Positions 42,847 through 52,574 of a stretch of DNA of 64,000 nucleotides are shown in pieces. The notes beneath the pieces are model-generated. The model did not search any database and was not told where the DNA came from. It was given only the letters and a program-made list of their open reading frames with translations. Source of the stretch: an uncultured Bacilli bacterium (GTDB lineage Bacteria; Bacillota_I; Bacilli_A; RF39; UBA660). The stretch covers positions 888,862 to 952,861 of the forward strand of contig CAKOKX010000001.1 in the NCBI GenBank assembly GCA_934096035.1, given 5' to 3'. A program made the translations under genes and the position numbers. Every line of letters begins with the position of its first letter. Position 1 is the first letter of the stretch.

Positions 42847-45393
42847 ATGAAAAAGTTAAAACTTAAAAAAATTAATTTAAAGAAAAAATCAAATCAAAAA
42901 GGAAATAAAAAAGTATTTACTAAAGATAAAATACTTTCAATCATTCTAATAGCAGGAATAGCTCTAATATCAATTGCTTTAGTATTTGCCTTATATATTA
43001 TAATATCTTCGCCTGATTTTGATAAGGAAAAATTATATTCTAAAGAATCAAGTGTTCTATATTATAATGATGGTAAAACAGAACTTGCTAGACTTGGACA
43101 ATATGATAGAGTTTTAGTAAATTATGATGAAATTCCTCAAGTATTAATTGATGCTATTGTAGCAACAGAAGACTCAAGATTTTTTCAACACAATGGTTTA
43201 GATATGGCACGTTTTGCCAAAGCAAGTGTTGGTCAAGTACTTGGTAATGATAAGGCTGGTGGTGCATCTACCTTAACAATGCAAGTTGCAAAGCAAGTAT
43301 ATTCTAGTAAAGAAAGTCATGGTATAAAGGGTATAGTTCGTAAATTTCAAGATATTTACATGGCAGTATTCAAACTAGAAAGTAATTATACAAAAGAAGA
43401 AATAATAGAGTTTTATGTCAATAGTCAATGGTTTGGTTCAACAGGTTCTCTAAACAATTCAGGTTTTGCTGGAGTTGAACAAGCATGTCAAAACTTCTTT
43501 GGTAAATCCGTATCAGACATATCTTTAGCAGAAGCATCAATCATCGCTGGAATGTTTCAAAATCCTGTTTTGTATAACCCATATACCTACCCTAACTATA
43601 CTAGAAAACGTCAAAAAATAGTTTTAACATTAATGGTAAATCATGGTTATATAACTGAAGAGGAAAAAAATGCTGTCTTAGATATTCCAATTGAGTCTTT
43701 ATTAGCTAAAAAGGATAGTGTTTCAAACGGTGAGAGCAGAGCTGCAATTGACTACGTTATCAACGAAATAAAAAGTGATACTGGTTATGACTTAAGAGAA
43801 ACACCAATGAAAGTAATAACAACAATTGATAAAGATGCACAATCTGTATTAAATAAATTAGAAAAAGGTGAAATATATAAGTTTCCAAATGATGCTATGC
43901 AAGAAGGAATTGCTATAACAGATATGGAAAACGGAGGAATTTCAGCAATTTCTGGTGGAAGAAACTATGGAGCTCGTGGTACAAACAGAGCAACAATCAA
44001 AAGACAACCGGGATCAACAGCCAAAATATTATTTGACTATGGTCCTTACATTGAATACCTTAATGGTTCCCCTGCTTCACTATTCTTAGATGAAGAAACA
44101 ACATATACAAATGGAACTCCTATTAAAAATGCTGATGGTAAGTATAATGGTTTAATGAGTATGCGCGATGCCCTAGCAGCATCAAGAAACATCCCAGCAT
44201 TAAAAGCCTTTCAAGCGGTTAATAAAGAAAATCCAGATTATATAAAAACATTCGTAAAAAACTTAGGTATCAACTATGGTGATGAATTATATGAATCTGC
44301 AGCTATTGGTGGATTTGATGGTGTTAGTCCAGTGCAAATGTCCGCAGCATATGCAGCATATGGTAGAGATGGTTATTATATTGAACCATATTCATATAAA
44401 GAAGCAACCTTACTAGAAAATGGTAAAGTTTATACTAAAAAGAATGAAAAAGTTAAAGTAATGAGCGAAGAAACAGCATATATGATAACAAGTATATTAA
44501 TGACTGCTGCCGAAAGAGGTGTTGGTGGTGTCTCAGTAAGTGGTACAAATATCGCTGCTAAATCAGGTACAACAAACTTAGATAAAGCCACAACAGAAAA
44601 ATTAGGAATTCCCGCATCAGCTACTAGAGATGCATGGAATATAACCTATTCGCCAGAATACTCAATTGCTTTATGGATTGGTTATGATATTAATAATTCT
44701 GATCACTACTTAACAGCAACAATCGGTGGTAGAGTTAGAAATGCCGTTATGAAGGCTGTTGGTTCAAGAGTATATTCAAAAAACAAAACATTTACAAAAC
44801 CAAGTGGTATTATTGAAGTAGAAATTGAAAAGGAAACATTCCCTACTCAACTTGCATCAGAATTTACGCCAGAAAATTTAAGAACTACAGAAATATTTAA
44901 AGAAGGAACTGAACCAACTGAAGTATCAACAAGATTTAATAAATTAAGTGCTCCAACCGGAGGATCATATATATACGATGGTACTACAGTTAAATTAAAA
45001 TGGACTGGAATACAAACACCAGATGCAATAAATACTAGTTATTTAAAAGATTATTTCAATAAATACTATGATACAAGTGCTAATAAATATTATGAGGAAA
45101 GAATAGCATACATTAATACATATATTGGATCATTAGGTTACAATATATATGAAAAAAACGAAGATGGTACATTAAACTATCTAGGTCGTACAGATGATAC
45201 AACATTTACAGTAAGTAACCCTAAAGGTGGAAATACAACCTATGTTATAAAAGCTGCTTACTCATTATTTAAAGCAAATATGAGTGATGGTTTACTTATA
45301 AAATCCAATTCTGATATAGATTCAAATGTTGAAAACATAATCAAACCAGATCCAGGAAATGATGATACTGAAAAAAATTATGGATTAGATTAA
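42847..45393 (+). CDS. ponA: Class A penicillin-binding protein 1A
   Basis: 848 residues: a cytosolic basic N-terminus and membrane helix near residues 28-52. The glycosyltransferase domain contains ATEDSRFFQHNGLD, with catalytic Glu, and GGASTLTMQVAKQ. The transpeptidase domain has RQPGSTAKI (SxxK), SRN, and AKSGTTNLDK (KSGTT). A C-terminal extension with fibronectin-like beta repeats follows. AAAGGAGG precedes the ATG. Confidence 0.95.
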   Translation: MKKLKLKKINLKKKSNQKGNKKVFTKDKILSIILIAGIALISIALVFALYIIISSPDFDKEKLYSKESSVLYYNDGKTELARLGQYDRVLVNYDEIPQVLIDAIVATEDSRFFQHNGLDMARFAKASVGQVLGNDKAGGASTLTMQVAKQVYSSKESHGIKGIVRKFQDIYMAVFKLESNYTKEEIIEFYVNSQWFGSTGSLNNSGFAGVEQACQNFFGKSVSDISLAEASIIAGMFQNPVLYNPYTYPNYTRKRQKIVLTLMVNHGYITEEEKNAVLDIPIESLLAKKDSVSNGESRAAIDYVINEIKSDTGYDLRETPMKVITTIDKDAQSVLNKLEKGEIYKFPNDAMQEGIAITDMENGGISAISGGRNYGARGTNRATIKRQPGSTAKILFDYGPYIEYLNGSPASLFLDEETTYTNGTPIKNADGKYNGLMSMRDALAASRNIPALKAFQAVNKENPDYIKTFVKNLGINYGDELYESAAIGGFDGVSPVQMSAAYAAYGRDGYYIEPYSYKEATLLENGKVYTKKNEKVKVMSEETAYMITSILMTAAERGVGGVSVSGTNIAAKSGTTNLDKATTEKLGIPASATRDAWNITYSPEYSIALWIGYDINNSDHYLTATIGGRVRNAVMKAVGSRVYSKNKTFTKPSGIIEVEIEKETFPTQLASEFTPENLRTTEIFKEGTEPTEVSTRFNKLSAPTGGSYIYDGTTVKLKWTGIQTPDAINTSYLKDYFNKYYDTSANKYYEERIAYINTYIGSLGYNIYEKNEDGTLNYLGRTDDTTFTVSNPKGGNTTYVIKAAYSLFKANMSDGLLIKSNSDIDSNVENIIKPDPGNDDTEKNYGLD

Positions 45394-45397
45394 AAAG

Positions 45398-45417
45398 AGA
45401 CTTCTTAACGAAGTCTT
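45398..45417. terminator. Bidirectional terminator between ponA and nth
   Basis: Stem AGACTTC/GAAGTCT with A and T runs on opposite sides. Confidence 0.8.
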
Positions 45418-46028
45418 TTATATTTACATTGAAAAGGACACTTATCACATAATGGTTTAATACTTTTACAAGTATACCTACCAAATAAAACTAATTGATG
45501 ATGAACTTTACTCCATTTATCTTTAGGAAAAAAGTTCATTAAATCTTTTTCTATTTCTAATACATCATCGCTTTTAGTTAATTCCAATCGCTTAGAAACC
45601 CTAGCTACATGGGTATCTACTGCAATTGTAGGGACATTATAAATATTTGATAAAACTACATTACATGTTTTTCTTCCCACACCTGGTAAATTTTCTAAAT
45701 AATTTCTATCATTTGGAACTTTTCCATTATAATCCTTAACTAGTTTATTAGCTATTTCAATAATATAAATAGACTTTCTTTTGTATGTTCCAACAGGTTT
45801 TATGATATTTTCAATATCTTCTATACTAGCTTTAGCTAAAGAAAAAATGTCATATTTTAAAAACAATTCCTTTGTTACAACATTTACTCTTTTATCAGTT
45901 GATTGAGCAGCCAAAACTGTAGCAATCAATAACTCATAATCTTTCTTATAATTAAGTTCACAAACAGGATTTGGAACAACTTTATCCAATTTTTCCAATA
46001 TTTCTTTACTATTTTTCATTAAAACCAT
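45405..46028 (-). CDS. nth: Endonuclease III
   Basis: 207 residues (ATG at 46028; a second in-frame ATG at 46019 is also possible). Helix-hairpin-helix LENLPGVGRKTCNVVLSN with the catalytic Lys, VDTHVARVSKRL with catalytic Asp, and the 4Fe-4S loop CKSIKPLCDKCPFQCKY. It excises oxidised pyrimidines. It overlaps the 3' end of dnaD, the dnaD-nth pair known from Bacillus. Confidence 0.95.
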   Translation of the reverse strand: MVLMKNSKEILEKLDKVVPNPVCELNYKKDYELLIATVLAAQSTDKRVNVVTKELFLKYDIFSLAKASIEDIENIIKPVGTYKRKSIYIIEIANKLVKDYNGKVPNDRNYLENLPGVGRKTCNVVLSNIYNVPTIAVDTHVARVSKRLELTKSDDVLEIEKDLMNFFPKDKWSKVHHQLVLFGRYTCKSIKPLCDKCPFQCKYKRLR

Positions 46029-46641
46029 TCAACCAATTATAATTCATAACACTTGTTTCATATAAAGGCGCCTCAGGTTCTTTTTCCATCATTTTCTTAA
46101 CATCATCTGGTGCTTTAATACCTTTTCTATTCCACTCATATAAAACTTTATCAATATATCTTAAACTTGTTGCACCATTATAAACAGCTTCTTTTAATGC
46201 ACTTAAAATAAGTTCCTCACTAAATCCATTTTCAATCCAAGCATTAATTATTTCACAATCCATACTTGATAAAGTTCTTCCAAATTCTTTTTCAAACACA
46301 GAGTAAATGTCTTCTTTTGCATCTTCCTTTTCTTTTGTTTTATAATCATTTCTTATTTCATTATAAAAATTATCTAAAGATACTTTTTCTCTAATTTTAC
46401 CAAAACAATCTTTTTCAGCATTAACTTTAATCAAGTTTTTAGTAACCAAAGATCCATATGCTGTTAAAACGTCTTCCTCTTTCATATTCAATGTTTTAGC
46501 AACTATTTTCATATCAAAAACTTCATCATATATATTATCAAAATAAAGTAATACAAAAAACTCTTTTAAAGATAAGTTTAACTTTAAAGTTTCACCAATA
46601 AACATTGTTTCCACTACAAGTTTTTTATTATCTTTAAACAT
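46009..46641 (-). CDS. dnaD: DNA replication protein DnaD
   Basis: About 210 residues: winged-helix N-terminus (LKLNLSLKEFFVLLYFDN) and the DnaD C-terminal domain with FEKEFGRTLSSMDCEIINAW and LRYIDKVLYEWNRKGI, the YxxxILxxWxxxGI-type signature. It helps primosome assembly with DnaB and DnaI (both in this window). ATG at 46641 has GGAAG 8 nt upstream. Confidence 0.92.
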   Translation of the reverse strand: MFKDNKKLVVETMFIGETLKLNLSLKEFFVLLYFDNIYDEVFDMKIVAKTLNMKEEDVLTAYGSLVTKNLIKVNAEKDCFGKIREKVSLDNFYNEIRNDYKTKEKEDAKEDIYSVFEKEFGRTLSSMDCEIINAWIENGFSEELILSALKEAVYNGATSLRYIDKVLYEWNRKGIKAPDDVKKMMEKEPEAPLYETSVMNYNWLNGFNEK

Positions 46642-46646
46642 GTTTC

Positions 46647-47711
46647 TCACTTCCTTTTCTCTAAATATTTTAATATTTCACTTTTTTTATTTTTCAATCT
46701 TTTTTTAAGTATTTCACTTTCTAATAATTTATATGTATCTCCGATTATTTTTCCCTCACCATATAAATCAACTATATCACTACTTTTTATATCAATATCT
46801 TCCCTAGATTTAATTGGCAATTTATTATACATCTTACTAATTAAAGTTGTTTTAATATTTAATATTTTACCAGCTACTCTAGATATATATAAACCATATT
46901 TATATAACACTTCATTATCAATTTTACCTATATCTAATATCTCGGTAATTTTTATTATATTCCCTTTTTCAACATTTGTAAATGGTATATTTAAAACTTT
47001 TACTTGAGCCCACATACCAAGTAAATCATCAACATAATTTACATCCTTATATTCTATTTTTAAAATATCACTTATACCTGTATCATCAAGTAATTTTAAG
47101 CCCTTTTTATAATTTTTACTTATTAATATTTTATCAAGTTCATTTTTTATTCTTTCTTTAGACAAGTCTTTTACTAAATAATTATATTTTATAATTTTTT
47201 CATATAACTCATCATCGATACTAAAATCAAGTACACATGCAAATCTAATTGCCCGCATGATTCTTAAAGGATCTTCTTGTAATTTAACATCTATATCCTC
47301 GATCATTTTAATTAACCTCTTATCTAAGTCTAAACATCCATTTAAAGGATCTACTATATTATTATTTTTATCCATACAAATGGCATTTATAGTAAGGTCT
47401 CTTCTTTTTAAATCATCTTCTAAATTATTTATATACTTTACTGTACTTGGTCTTCTATTTATATAATTTAAATCTTCTCTATACGTAGTTATATCTACAT
47501 TTAATTTATCAATCTTTATGTTGACACTTCCATAATTACTTTTACTACTATTAAAGATTCTATGAATATCTTTAGGAAGAGCATTAGTGGCAATATCAAC
47601 ATCAAAAGACGTAATTCCTAATAAGTAATCACGAACATAACCACCAACTAAGTAAGCTTGATAACCTTCAGATTCTAAAGTTTCTAGTATTTTCTTTATA
47701 TTTTTTTCCAT
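46647..47711 (-). CDS. cca: tRNA nucleotidyltransferase (CCA-adding enzyme)
   Basis: 354 residues, class II nucleotidyltransferase: YLVGGYVRDYLLG and FDVDIAT (catalytic DxD) at the N-terminus, NRRPSTVKY and RRDLTINAICMD for template, and RIMRAIRFACVLDF. Shorter than the usual 390 or more residues; the C-terminal tail domain appears reduced. It precedes dnaD, overlapping it by a few bases. Confidence 0.92.
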   Translation of the reverse strand: MEKNIKKILETLESEGYQAYLVGGYVRDYLLGITSFDVDIATNALPKDIHRIFNSSKSNYGSVNIKIDKLNVDITTYREDLNYINRRPSTVKYINNLEDDLKRRDLTINAICMDKNNNIVDPLNGCLDLDKRLIKMIEDIDVKLQEDPLRIMRAIRFACVLDFSIDDELYEKIIKYNYLVKDLSKERIKNELDKILISKNYKKGLKLLDDTGISDILKIEYKDVNYVDDLLGMWAQVKVLNIPFTNVEKGNIIKITEILDIGKIDNEVLYKYGLYISRVAGKILNIKTTLISKMYNKLPIKSREDIDIKSSDIVDLYGEGKIIGDTYKLLESEILKKRLKNKKSEILKYLEKRK

Positions 47712-47789
47712 TCCAATCCCTATTTAATTATATCAAAATATAAATAAAAAAACACCTATTTTCAAGATGTTTTACATAATTTTAATAAT

Positions 47790-48674
47790 TTATTTAATCT
47801 TTTTTACAGATGCATCATATATTTCTTCCACTGTATTATCTAACGTTTTACTGAATTCTTCATCGCTCATATTGACATTTAATCCTTCAAGTAAAGCTCT
47901 AGAAAATGATGCAATCATTTTTTTATTTTGTTTTAACTTTTCACAAGCTAAATCTCTATCATATCCACCAGATAAGGCAACAATTCTCAAAACATTTTTA
48001 TGTCTTAACAAATCATTATAAAAATTTGGTATTTCAGGTAATGTAAATTTAAACATTAAATAATCTTCTTTTTTTGTCTTATCTAAATGCTTCAATATTT
48101 CATTTCTCATAAATGTTTCAATTTGTTTTTTATTACAAGCATTTATATCAACCTCAGGCTCAATAATAGGTATTAATCCATGTGCTATAATAATTTTAGC
48201 TAAATTAAATTGTTGTTCAATAACTTTTTTAATTCCATACTCATTATATTCTTTTATAACACTTCTCATTTTAGTACCAATAATACCATATTTTTTAGCA
48301 TTTTCTAAAGAATCTTCCAACCTTGGAATATCTTTTAATAATTGAACTCCCCCATCAATATCTTCTAAACCAACATCTATTTTTAAAAAAGCAGGAATTC
48401 CTTTATTACTTAAATATTTAACAGTATTAACACCATCAATATCCCTTTCCATTGTATTTTTAAAAAGTATTACTCCAAGTATTCTTTCATCAAAAGCATC
48501 ATTCATAATAACCCTTGAACGCATCTCATGAATATAATCAAACATTACTTCATCACTTGTAATTAATTCTTCACCAATACCATAATTTGCTAATGTTTTT
48601 TTGCTACTTCCACCACTTTGATCTAAAGCAGCAATAAATCCTTTCTTATTTTTTAATATATCAATTATTTCCAT
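47790..48674 (-). CDS. fda: Class I fructose-bisphosphate aldolase
   Basis: 294 residues: start FIAALDQSGGSSKKTLANYG, then MRSRVIM, GVILFKNTM, FLKIDVGLE, GTKMRSVIK and IIEPEVDI; the Schiff-base lysine is in FKFTLPEIP. This is the Staphylococcus fda/plant-type class I family. GGAGG precedes the ATG. It overlaps the sortase gene by 14 nt, which is likely only an operon effect. Confidence 0.92.
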   Translation of the reverse strand: MEIIDILKNKKGFIAALDQSGGSSKKTLANYGIGEELITSDEVMFDYIHEMRSRVIMNDAFDERILGVILFKNTMERDIDGVNTVKYLSNKGIPAFLKIDVGLEDIDGGVQLLKDIPRLEDSLENAKKYGIIGTKMRSVIKEYNEYGIKKVIEQQFNLAKIIIAHGLIPIIEPEVDINACNKKQIETFMRNEILKHLDKTKKEDYLMFKFTLPEIPNFYNDLLRHKNVLRIVALSGGYDRDLACEKLKQNKKMIASFSRALLEGLNVNMSDEEFSKTLDNTVEEIYDASVKKIK

Positions 48675-49647
48675 TTTTTACCTCCATTTTAATTAATTTT
48701 GCATGCAATACTACTCTATCACTTTCTTTATAACATGTAGATAAAGTTAATATTTTATCATCTTTATTTAAATCAACTTCAAATTGATATTCACTTCTAC
48801 TTTTTAATAATGATAAAAATTTTTCATACTTTTCATCACTACTAAAATCAATATCTAAATAATCACTTGTTTCAGGTATTCTATATATACTAAATACTTG
48901 CCATAACGTATTTTCATATTCTGTAGATAACTTAACAACATGATTATTTTTATCATTATACCAATTACTTTTAGTAATATTTTTTAAAGAACCAAACATT
49001 GTTCCATCCACTCTACCATGAGCATAAAGAATTGTATTCTTATCAAAATTACTAATATTATTTCTATAATCCATAAATACCCAACCAGCAGAGTTATATT
49101 TCTTATTAAAATCTTTTTTTAAATAATATGTATTATTATTAGTTTGTACAAAAGGATAATTTATATTAGTGCCATTTACTTGTATCCACCCTACTGTATC
49201 ATTATTTATTTTTTTTAAATCTTGGAAATCCACATTTATTAAATTCATTTTAATATAATCCCAATAAGGATTTTCTTTATATTCTTCTTTCGGAGGATTT
49301 ACAATTATTGTATCAATTGTATCATTAACCTCCTTAACCTCTGTACTTTCAGTTATTTCATTAATTTGCTTTTCAGTATTTTGTGCATCCATACTCCATC
49401 TTATTAAATTAACACCCGAATAGGCACCAAAAGCCAGAAAAATAATTAAAAGCAAATAAACAATTTCTTTTCTTAAAAATAATCTTTTTTTATTTTTTAC
49501 TATTACTTCAGATTTTCTTACTTCTTCATTACTTACTTCATTATCATCAATATTTAAACTTTTTAATATTTCATAAGATAGTTCTTTATCATCTTTGGCA
49601 CCTTGTTCTATTGTTGTATTCTTATTATCTTTTATATTTATCCCCAT
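48661..49647 (-). CDS. srtB: Class B sortase
   Basis: 328 residues. A long N-terminal cytosolic part of about 75 residues, one membrane helix near residue 76-98, then the sortase barrel: VGWIQVNGTNINYPFVQ, GWVFMDYRN, catalytic His in LYAHGR, Cys in TLSTC and Arg in DRVVLHAKL. Sortases attach proteins to the wall. No NPQTN or LPxTG substrate is seen in the window; the DGR targets lack such signals. Confidence 0.9.
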   Translation of the reverse strand: MGINIKDNKNTTIEQGAKDDKELSYEILKSLNIDDNEVSNEEVRKSEVIVKNKKRLFLRKEIVYLLLIIFLAFGAYSGVNLIRWSMDAQNTEKQINEITESTEVKEVNDTIDTIIVNPPKEEYKENPYWDYIKMNLINVDFQDLKKINNDTVGWIQVNGTNINYPFVQTNNNTYYLKKDFNKKYNSAGWVFMDYRNNISNFDKNTILYAHGRVDGTMFGSLKNITKSNWYNDKNNHVVKLSTEYENTLWQVFSIYRIPETSDYLDIDFSSDEKYEKFLSLLKSRSEYQFEVDLNKDDKILTLSTCYKESDRVVLHAKLIKMEVKNGNN

Positions 49648-49648
49648 C

Positions 49649-50152
49649 CTAATTATCTAGTTCTATTTCTATTTTTTTAGTTTCAATTGCCTTAAATTCA
49701 TGATATCTAACACCACATTCATCAAATAATCTTCTTGAAGCAATCATATTATCTTGATCATGATATTTATCACTCAAATAAATTACTTCTTTAATACCTG
49801 ATTGAATAATAGCTTTAGCACATTCATTACATGGAAATAACGCCACATATATTTTAGAGCCTTCTAAATCTCTTTTATTGCCTCTGAAATTTAGAATAGC
49901 ATTTAATTCTGCATGACAAACATACAAATATTTAGTATCTAAGGCATTTCCTTCTCTATCCCAAGGAAATGAATCATCATTAAACCCATTCGGAGCACCA
50001 TTATACCCAATTGATAAGATTCTATTATCATCACTTACTATACAAGCGCCAACTTGAGTTGATGGGTCTTTACTTCTTAATGCTGATAATTTTGCAATAC
50101 CCATAAAATATTCATCCCAAGATAAATAATCTACTCTCTTTTTTACTTCCAT
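49649..50152 (-). CDS. comEB: dCMP deaminase-like protein
   Basis: 167 residues with the cytidine deaminase zinc motifs CHAELNAIL and PCNECAKAI near residues 84 and 112, and the start DYLSWDEYFMGIAKLSALRSKDP (read in parts). Deoxycytidylate deaminase makes dUMP for thymidylate synthesis. Called comEB because of family resemblance; no com genes are adjacent. Confidence 0.9.
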   Translation of the reverse strand: MEVKKRVDYLSWDEYFMGIAKLSALRSKDPSTQVGACIVSDDNRILSIGYNGAPNGFNDDSFPWDREGNALDTKYLYVCHAELNAILNFRGNKRDLEGSKIYVALFPCNECAKAIIQSGIKEVIYLSDKYHDQDNMIASRRLFDECGVRYHEFKAIETKKIEIELDN

Positions 50153-50200
50153 TTATACTCACCATCCTAATATAATTTTAACAAATTTTTAACAAAAATA

Positions 50201-50227
50201 AAATAGAAACATATTCAGTTTCTATTT
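50201..50227 (-). terminator. Terminator of hisS
   Basis: Stem AAATAGAAAC/GTTTCTATTT followed by TATTTTTG. Confidence 0.75.
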
Positions 50228-50238
50228 ATTTTCCTAAT

Positions 50239-51531
50239 TTACTTTAAATAATCTCTTATTACATCCAAATTATCTATACTAACTTCAATATTATTACTTC
50301 CAAACATATCTTTTAAAACAAATTTATTATTATTAATTTCATCTTCACCAAGAATAATTACATATGGAACGTTTTCTCTATTAGCAAAATCAAGACTTCT
50401 TTTTAATTTTCTATCTTTCATTTCAATTTCCACATTTATTCCCATATCTCTTAATTTATTAGCTAAATCTAATGCTTCAATTTGAACACCCATTGGAATG
50501 ATAAATATTTCTATATTACTATTTTTATTAAACTCTTCCCTATTTTTTAATATTTCAAAAATTGATGTTAAACCAAAACTAATACCTACCGCTGGATATA
50601 CTTCTCCATCATTAATATATTCACCAATCATTTTGTCATATCTACCACCACCACCGATAGAACTTGTAACAATACCACTTTTGTCATATACTTCAAAAAC
50701 ATTTCCAGTATAATAGTCTTGACCACGAGCAAGAGTTAAATCAAGAACGCATATATCATTATATCCTAATTTAGAAATATATTTATTTAACGAATCAATT
50801 TCTTCAATACCATTTTTCAATACTTCATTATCACTATCTACAAACTTACTTTTAATACTTTCTAAATCCATCTTAAACAATGACAGTAAACTATTTACTT
50901 TAGTTTCTTCTATGCCTAAGTCCACTAAGTACTTCACCAACTCAGCCTCAGTTATTTTATTCATTTTATCAACTATAGTAATAACACTACTTATTTTGCT
51001 ATCTTCAATTCCAACTTCACTTATTAAGCCACGCATTAAATTTCTATTATTATATTTAATAATGATATCAATACCTAATCTTTTAAAAGCTGTAATATAT
51101 AAACCTAATAACTCGGCTTCAACAAGTTGTCCAGATATACCTACAACATCAGCATCACATTGTGTAAATTCTCTATCTCTGCCAACTTTAACTGGACCAT
51201 CTCTAAAAACTTTAGCTATTTCGTATCTTTTAAATGGAAAACTAATATTATTTTTATTTAAAGCAATAAACTTAGCAAATGGTACAGTTAAATCATATCT
51301 AAGGCCTAACTTACGGTCTCCTTGATCAGTTAATTTATATATTTCTTTTAATAAATCATTATTTTCATCATACTTATCTACAAGCATATCTAAATAACAA
51401 AGTATCGGAGTTTCAATAGGTTGATATCCAAATTCTTCAAATGTAGTTTTTAAAATTTCGTTTATATAATTTCTAATTTTTTGTTCTTTAGGTAAAAAAT
51501 CATAACCACCTTTTACATTTTGTATTTTCAT
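50239..51531 (-). CDS. hisS: Histidyl-tRNA synthetase
   Basis: 430 residues, full length. Class II motif 1 GYQPIETPIL, motif 2 FKRYEIAKVFRDGP, HisA-type REFTQCDADVVG, LARGQDYYTGNVFEVY, and motif 3 YPAVGISFGLTSI. C-terminal anticodon-binding domain. It is preceded by a His-rich leader peptide gene and competing hairpins. Confidence 0.97.
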   Translation of the reverse strand: MKIQNVKGGYDFLPKEQKIRNYINEILKTTFEEFGYQPIETPILCYLDMLVDKYDENNDLLKEIYKLTDQGDRKLGLRYDLTVPFAKFIALNKNNISFPFKRYEIAKVFRDGPVKVGRDREFTQCDADVVGISGQLVEAELLGLYITAFKRLGIDIIIKYNNRNLMRGLISEVGIEDSKISSVITIVDKMNKITEAELVKYLVDLGIEETKVNSLLSLFKMDLESIKSKFVDSDNEVLKNGIEEIDSLNKYISKLGYNDICVLDLTLARGQDYYTGNVFEVYDKSGIVTSSIGGGGRYDKMIGEYINDGEVYPAVGISFGLTSIFEILKNREEFNKNSNIEIFIIPMGVQIEALDLANKLRDMGINVEIEMKDRKLKRSLDFANRENVPYVIILGEDEINNNKFVLKDMFGSNNIEVSIDNLDVIRDYLK

Positions 51532-51558
51532 CTTAAATCCCTTTCTTAATATTAAAAA

Positions 51559-51582
51559 ACAAGCACTCTAATAAGCACTTGT
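51559..51582 (-). terminator. Attenuator terminator in the hisS leader
   Basis: Stem ACAAGTGCT/AGTGCTTGT (9 bp with two wobble pairs) followed by TTTTTT on the minus strand. The 5' arm ACAAGTGC can alternatively pair perfectly with GCACTTGT (51606-51613) inside the leader peptide gene. Confidence 0.75.
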
Positions 51583-51590
51583 AACAACTT

Positions 51591-51656
51591 TTAATGTCGT
51601 ATTAACAAGTGCGTAATTTTATAATGATGAATTAATGTTACTATTAATTTCTTCAT
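51591..51656 (-). CDS. His-rich leader peptide of the hisS attenuator
   Basis: A 21-residue ORF, start MKKLIVTLIHHYKITH then LLIRH, with four His codons: 10, 11, 16 and 21. GGAAGG lies 8 nt before the ATG. The TAA is nine nucleotides before the terminator stem. Ribosome stalling at His10-His11 would leave GCACTTGT (codons 15-17) free to pair with ACAAGTGC, blocking the terminator. Confidence 0.75.
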   Translation of the reverse strand: MKKLIVTLIHHYKITHLLIRH

Positions 51657-51759
51657 AATCTTCGCCTTCCAAAGTAACTAAATTATACCATATTAAAGAT
51701 ATTTTTGTCAAAAAAATATACCAATTATAACAAATATATGTTATAATCATTATGTACTT

Positions 51760-51846
51760 GCCTGTATGGCGGAATTGGTAGACGCGATAGACTCAAAATC
51801 TATTTTCAGAAATGGAGTTCCGGTTCAAGTCCGGATACAGGCACCA
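51760..51846 (+). tRNA. tRNA-Leu (CAA anticodon)
   Basis: An 87-nt type II tRNA with perfect acceptor GCCTGTA/TACAGGC, anticodon loop CTCAAAA between ATAGA and TCTAT, long variable arm, T arm GGTTCAAGTCC and encoded CCA. It is followed by its terminator. Confidence 0.96.
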
Positions 51847-51856
51847 AAAAAAATGT

Positions 51857-51875
51857 AAGCTCGGTTACCGAGCTT
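51857..51875 (+). terminator. Terminator of tRNA-Leu
   Basis: Stem AAGCTCGG/CCGAGCTT with loop TTA and TTATA following. Confidence 0.8.
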
Positions 51876-51979
51876 TTATAATATATTTTTTTTCCAAATG
51901 AATGATATAATGTTACCAGAAGAACTTTAAGATGTATCGGATCAAGCACATTACCAATTATATGTTAACTTAGGCAAGA

Positions 51980-52001
51980 AAAACAGTCCATATACTGTTT
52001 T
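51980..52001. terminator. Terminator of the DUF6512-like gene
   Basis: Stem AAAACAGT/ACTGTTTT with T runs, read on the minus strand after the membrane protein gene. The stretch 51880-51980 before it shows no supported gene. Confidence 0.65.
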
Positions 52002-52006
52002 TTCTT

Positions 52007-52531
52007 TTATTTCAATATACCATAACCAAATTTAACCTCATCAAAAAACAAAAAGTTATGTAAAGGATAAAATGTTAAAATTACAAACATTATACAACCT
52101 AAAGCAATAATTACAACAGGTAATATATTAATATTCATCTCTTCTCCAATTAATATTTTATAGCCAATATATTCCATAAAAATATAAGTAATAAGCATTA
52201 AACTAATAGAAATAAACATTGATTCTCCTAGCCATAAATAAAAAGGAACAAAGATAATAAGATAAAATATAACCCCGAGTATTGATTTAACCATAGCTTC
52301 AATATAAAAATTATTTATTTTAATATTATTTTTTTTGCATAAAACAAATTCTAAAATACTTCCTAAAAGTAAACAATAATAAATAATTTTCATATGTTCC
52401 CAGATAGATTCATTAACAGGAAAAAATAAAGCAAATATATTATTTGGAAACCAATCATACATAAAGTGCCATAAAAAAGACAGTAAAAAAAGAAAAACAA
52501 CATTAATTATTTTAATTTTCTTTAAAGACAT
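52007..52531 (-). CDS. DUF6512-like membrane protein
   Basis: 174 residues, six membrane helices. The N-terminal motif FALFFPVNESIWEHMKIIYY is typical of this family of unknown function. No operon partner; it lies between the tRNA-Leu terminator and scpB. Confidence 0.65.
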   Translation of the reverse strand: MSLKKIKIINVVFLFLLSFLWHFMYDWFPNNIFALFFPVNESIWEHMKIIYYCLLLGSILEFVLCKKNNIKINNFYIEAMVKSILGVIFYLIIFVPFYLWLGESMFISISLMLITYIFMEYIGYKILIGEEMNINILPVVIIALGCIMFVILTFYPLHNFLFFDEVKFGYGILK

Positions 52532-52574
52532 AATATCACCATTAAATATTATGCATGATTCTTATAAAAATATG

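Noticed and set aside
51880..51980. Small plus-strand frame between tRNA-Leu and the DUF6512-like gene
   Set aside because: It contains an early stop, has no ribosome binding site and no recognisable product.
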